Assembly (NCBI GenBank): GCA_951799405.1
Contig: OX637356.1
Location: forward strand, 8,083,229 to 8,147,228
DNA: 64,000 nucleotides
Direction: 5' to 3'
Source: Agapetus fuscipes
Lineage: Eukaryota; Arthropoda; Insecta; Trichoptera; Glossosomatidae
The notes beneath the pieces were generated by a model. That model saw only the letters and a list, made by a program, of their open reading frames with translations, was not told where the DNA came from and searched no databases. This document shows positions 63,832-64,000 of this stretch, piece after piece (the first letter of the stretch is position 1; every line of letters starts with the position of its first letter). Position numbers and translations under genes: made by a program.

Positions 63832-64000
63832 GGACCGGTCCGTAGTCCGTAGTGGCAACACTTCGGACTCGTAAATGGAAGGTTGTGGATTCGGATCCCG
63901 GCGGAGCACAAAAATATAACATTTACACCTCTGCTCGTATACCTCTGCGGCCCTACAACAAGTGTCATAGACCCCTAGAGTCTTTAGAATCTAGGGAGTC
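63832..64000 (+). mobile_element. SINE-C1, runs off the window
   Basis: tRNA-like unit 'ggaccggtccgtagtccgta' with B box GGATTCGGATCCCGGC (63832-63905). An internal deletion removes the body, then the LINE-type tail 'gtatacctctgcggccctac', 'catagacccctagagtct' reaches the window end. Confidence 0.85.

Overview
This window looks like non-coding, transposon-rich nuclear DNA from an animal, most likely an arthropod. The signs are an AT-rich base composition, no operons or long open reading frames, vertebrate-type features absent, and many degenerate non-LTR retrotransposon (LINE) C-termini, tRNA-derived SINEs and short inverted-repeat elements. The species cannot be fixed from the sequence alone. 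Nearly all short ORFs are chance frames or pieces of repeats.

The repeats fall into families, named here for convenience. SINE-A (about 250 bp, at least 33 copies or fragments on both strands) has a constant 5' end, two conserved hairpin words and a (TTAGA)n or TTATAGA-type tail. SINE-B is a tRNA-headed SINE of about 300 bp. SINE-C is a composite SINE: a 5S rRNA-like head, then a tRNA-like unit, then a body. One SINE-C subfamily (C1) ends in the same 3' tail as the LINE at 11880-13272, which suggests a SINE/LINE partnership. SINE-G is a class-II-tRNA-like SINE with clear target-site duplications. Foldback family D holds hammerhead-ribozyme-like cores (CUGANGA, stem II, GAAA), as in Penelope-like elements and animal retrozymes. 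Families E and F are short elements whose termini contain GTACCC. There are also one hAT MITE and one Harbinger-type MITE, both with target duplications.

Layout. 1-9 kb: sparse, with a pyrimidine-rich minisatellite (3.1-3.7 kb), a D foldback and a Harbinger MITE nested in SINE-A. 9-14 kb: SINEs, a second D element, the best LINE copy (minus strand) and a perfect 86-bp inverted repeat. 15-19 kb: a SINE-B cluster, a 24-bp tandem repeat, the F element and a triplicated LINE tail. 19-24 kb: mostly featureless. 24-30 kb: nested SINE-C1 in SINE-B, LINE fragments, D foldbacks, a hAT MITE, and a LINE joined to SINE-A. 30-42 kb: dense SINEs including a palindromic SINE-A. 42-51 kb: SINE-A clusters and a LINE 3' end. 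51-64 kb: decayed LINEs, SINE-G inside a LINE, SINE-C, a hammerhead-like motif at 63.06 kb and a SINE-C1 cut by the window end.

The only support for a host gene is on the plus strand. A 153-bp phase-0 exon at 43383-43535 has good splice sites. A possible first coding exon at 35862-35900 also ends in phase 0 at a donor site. If they belong together, much of the window is intron and flanking sequence of one gene. I could not identify its product.
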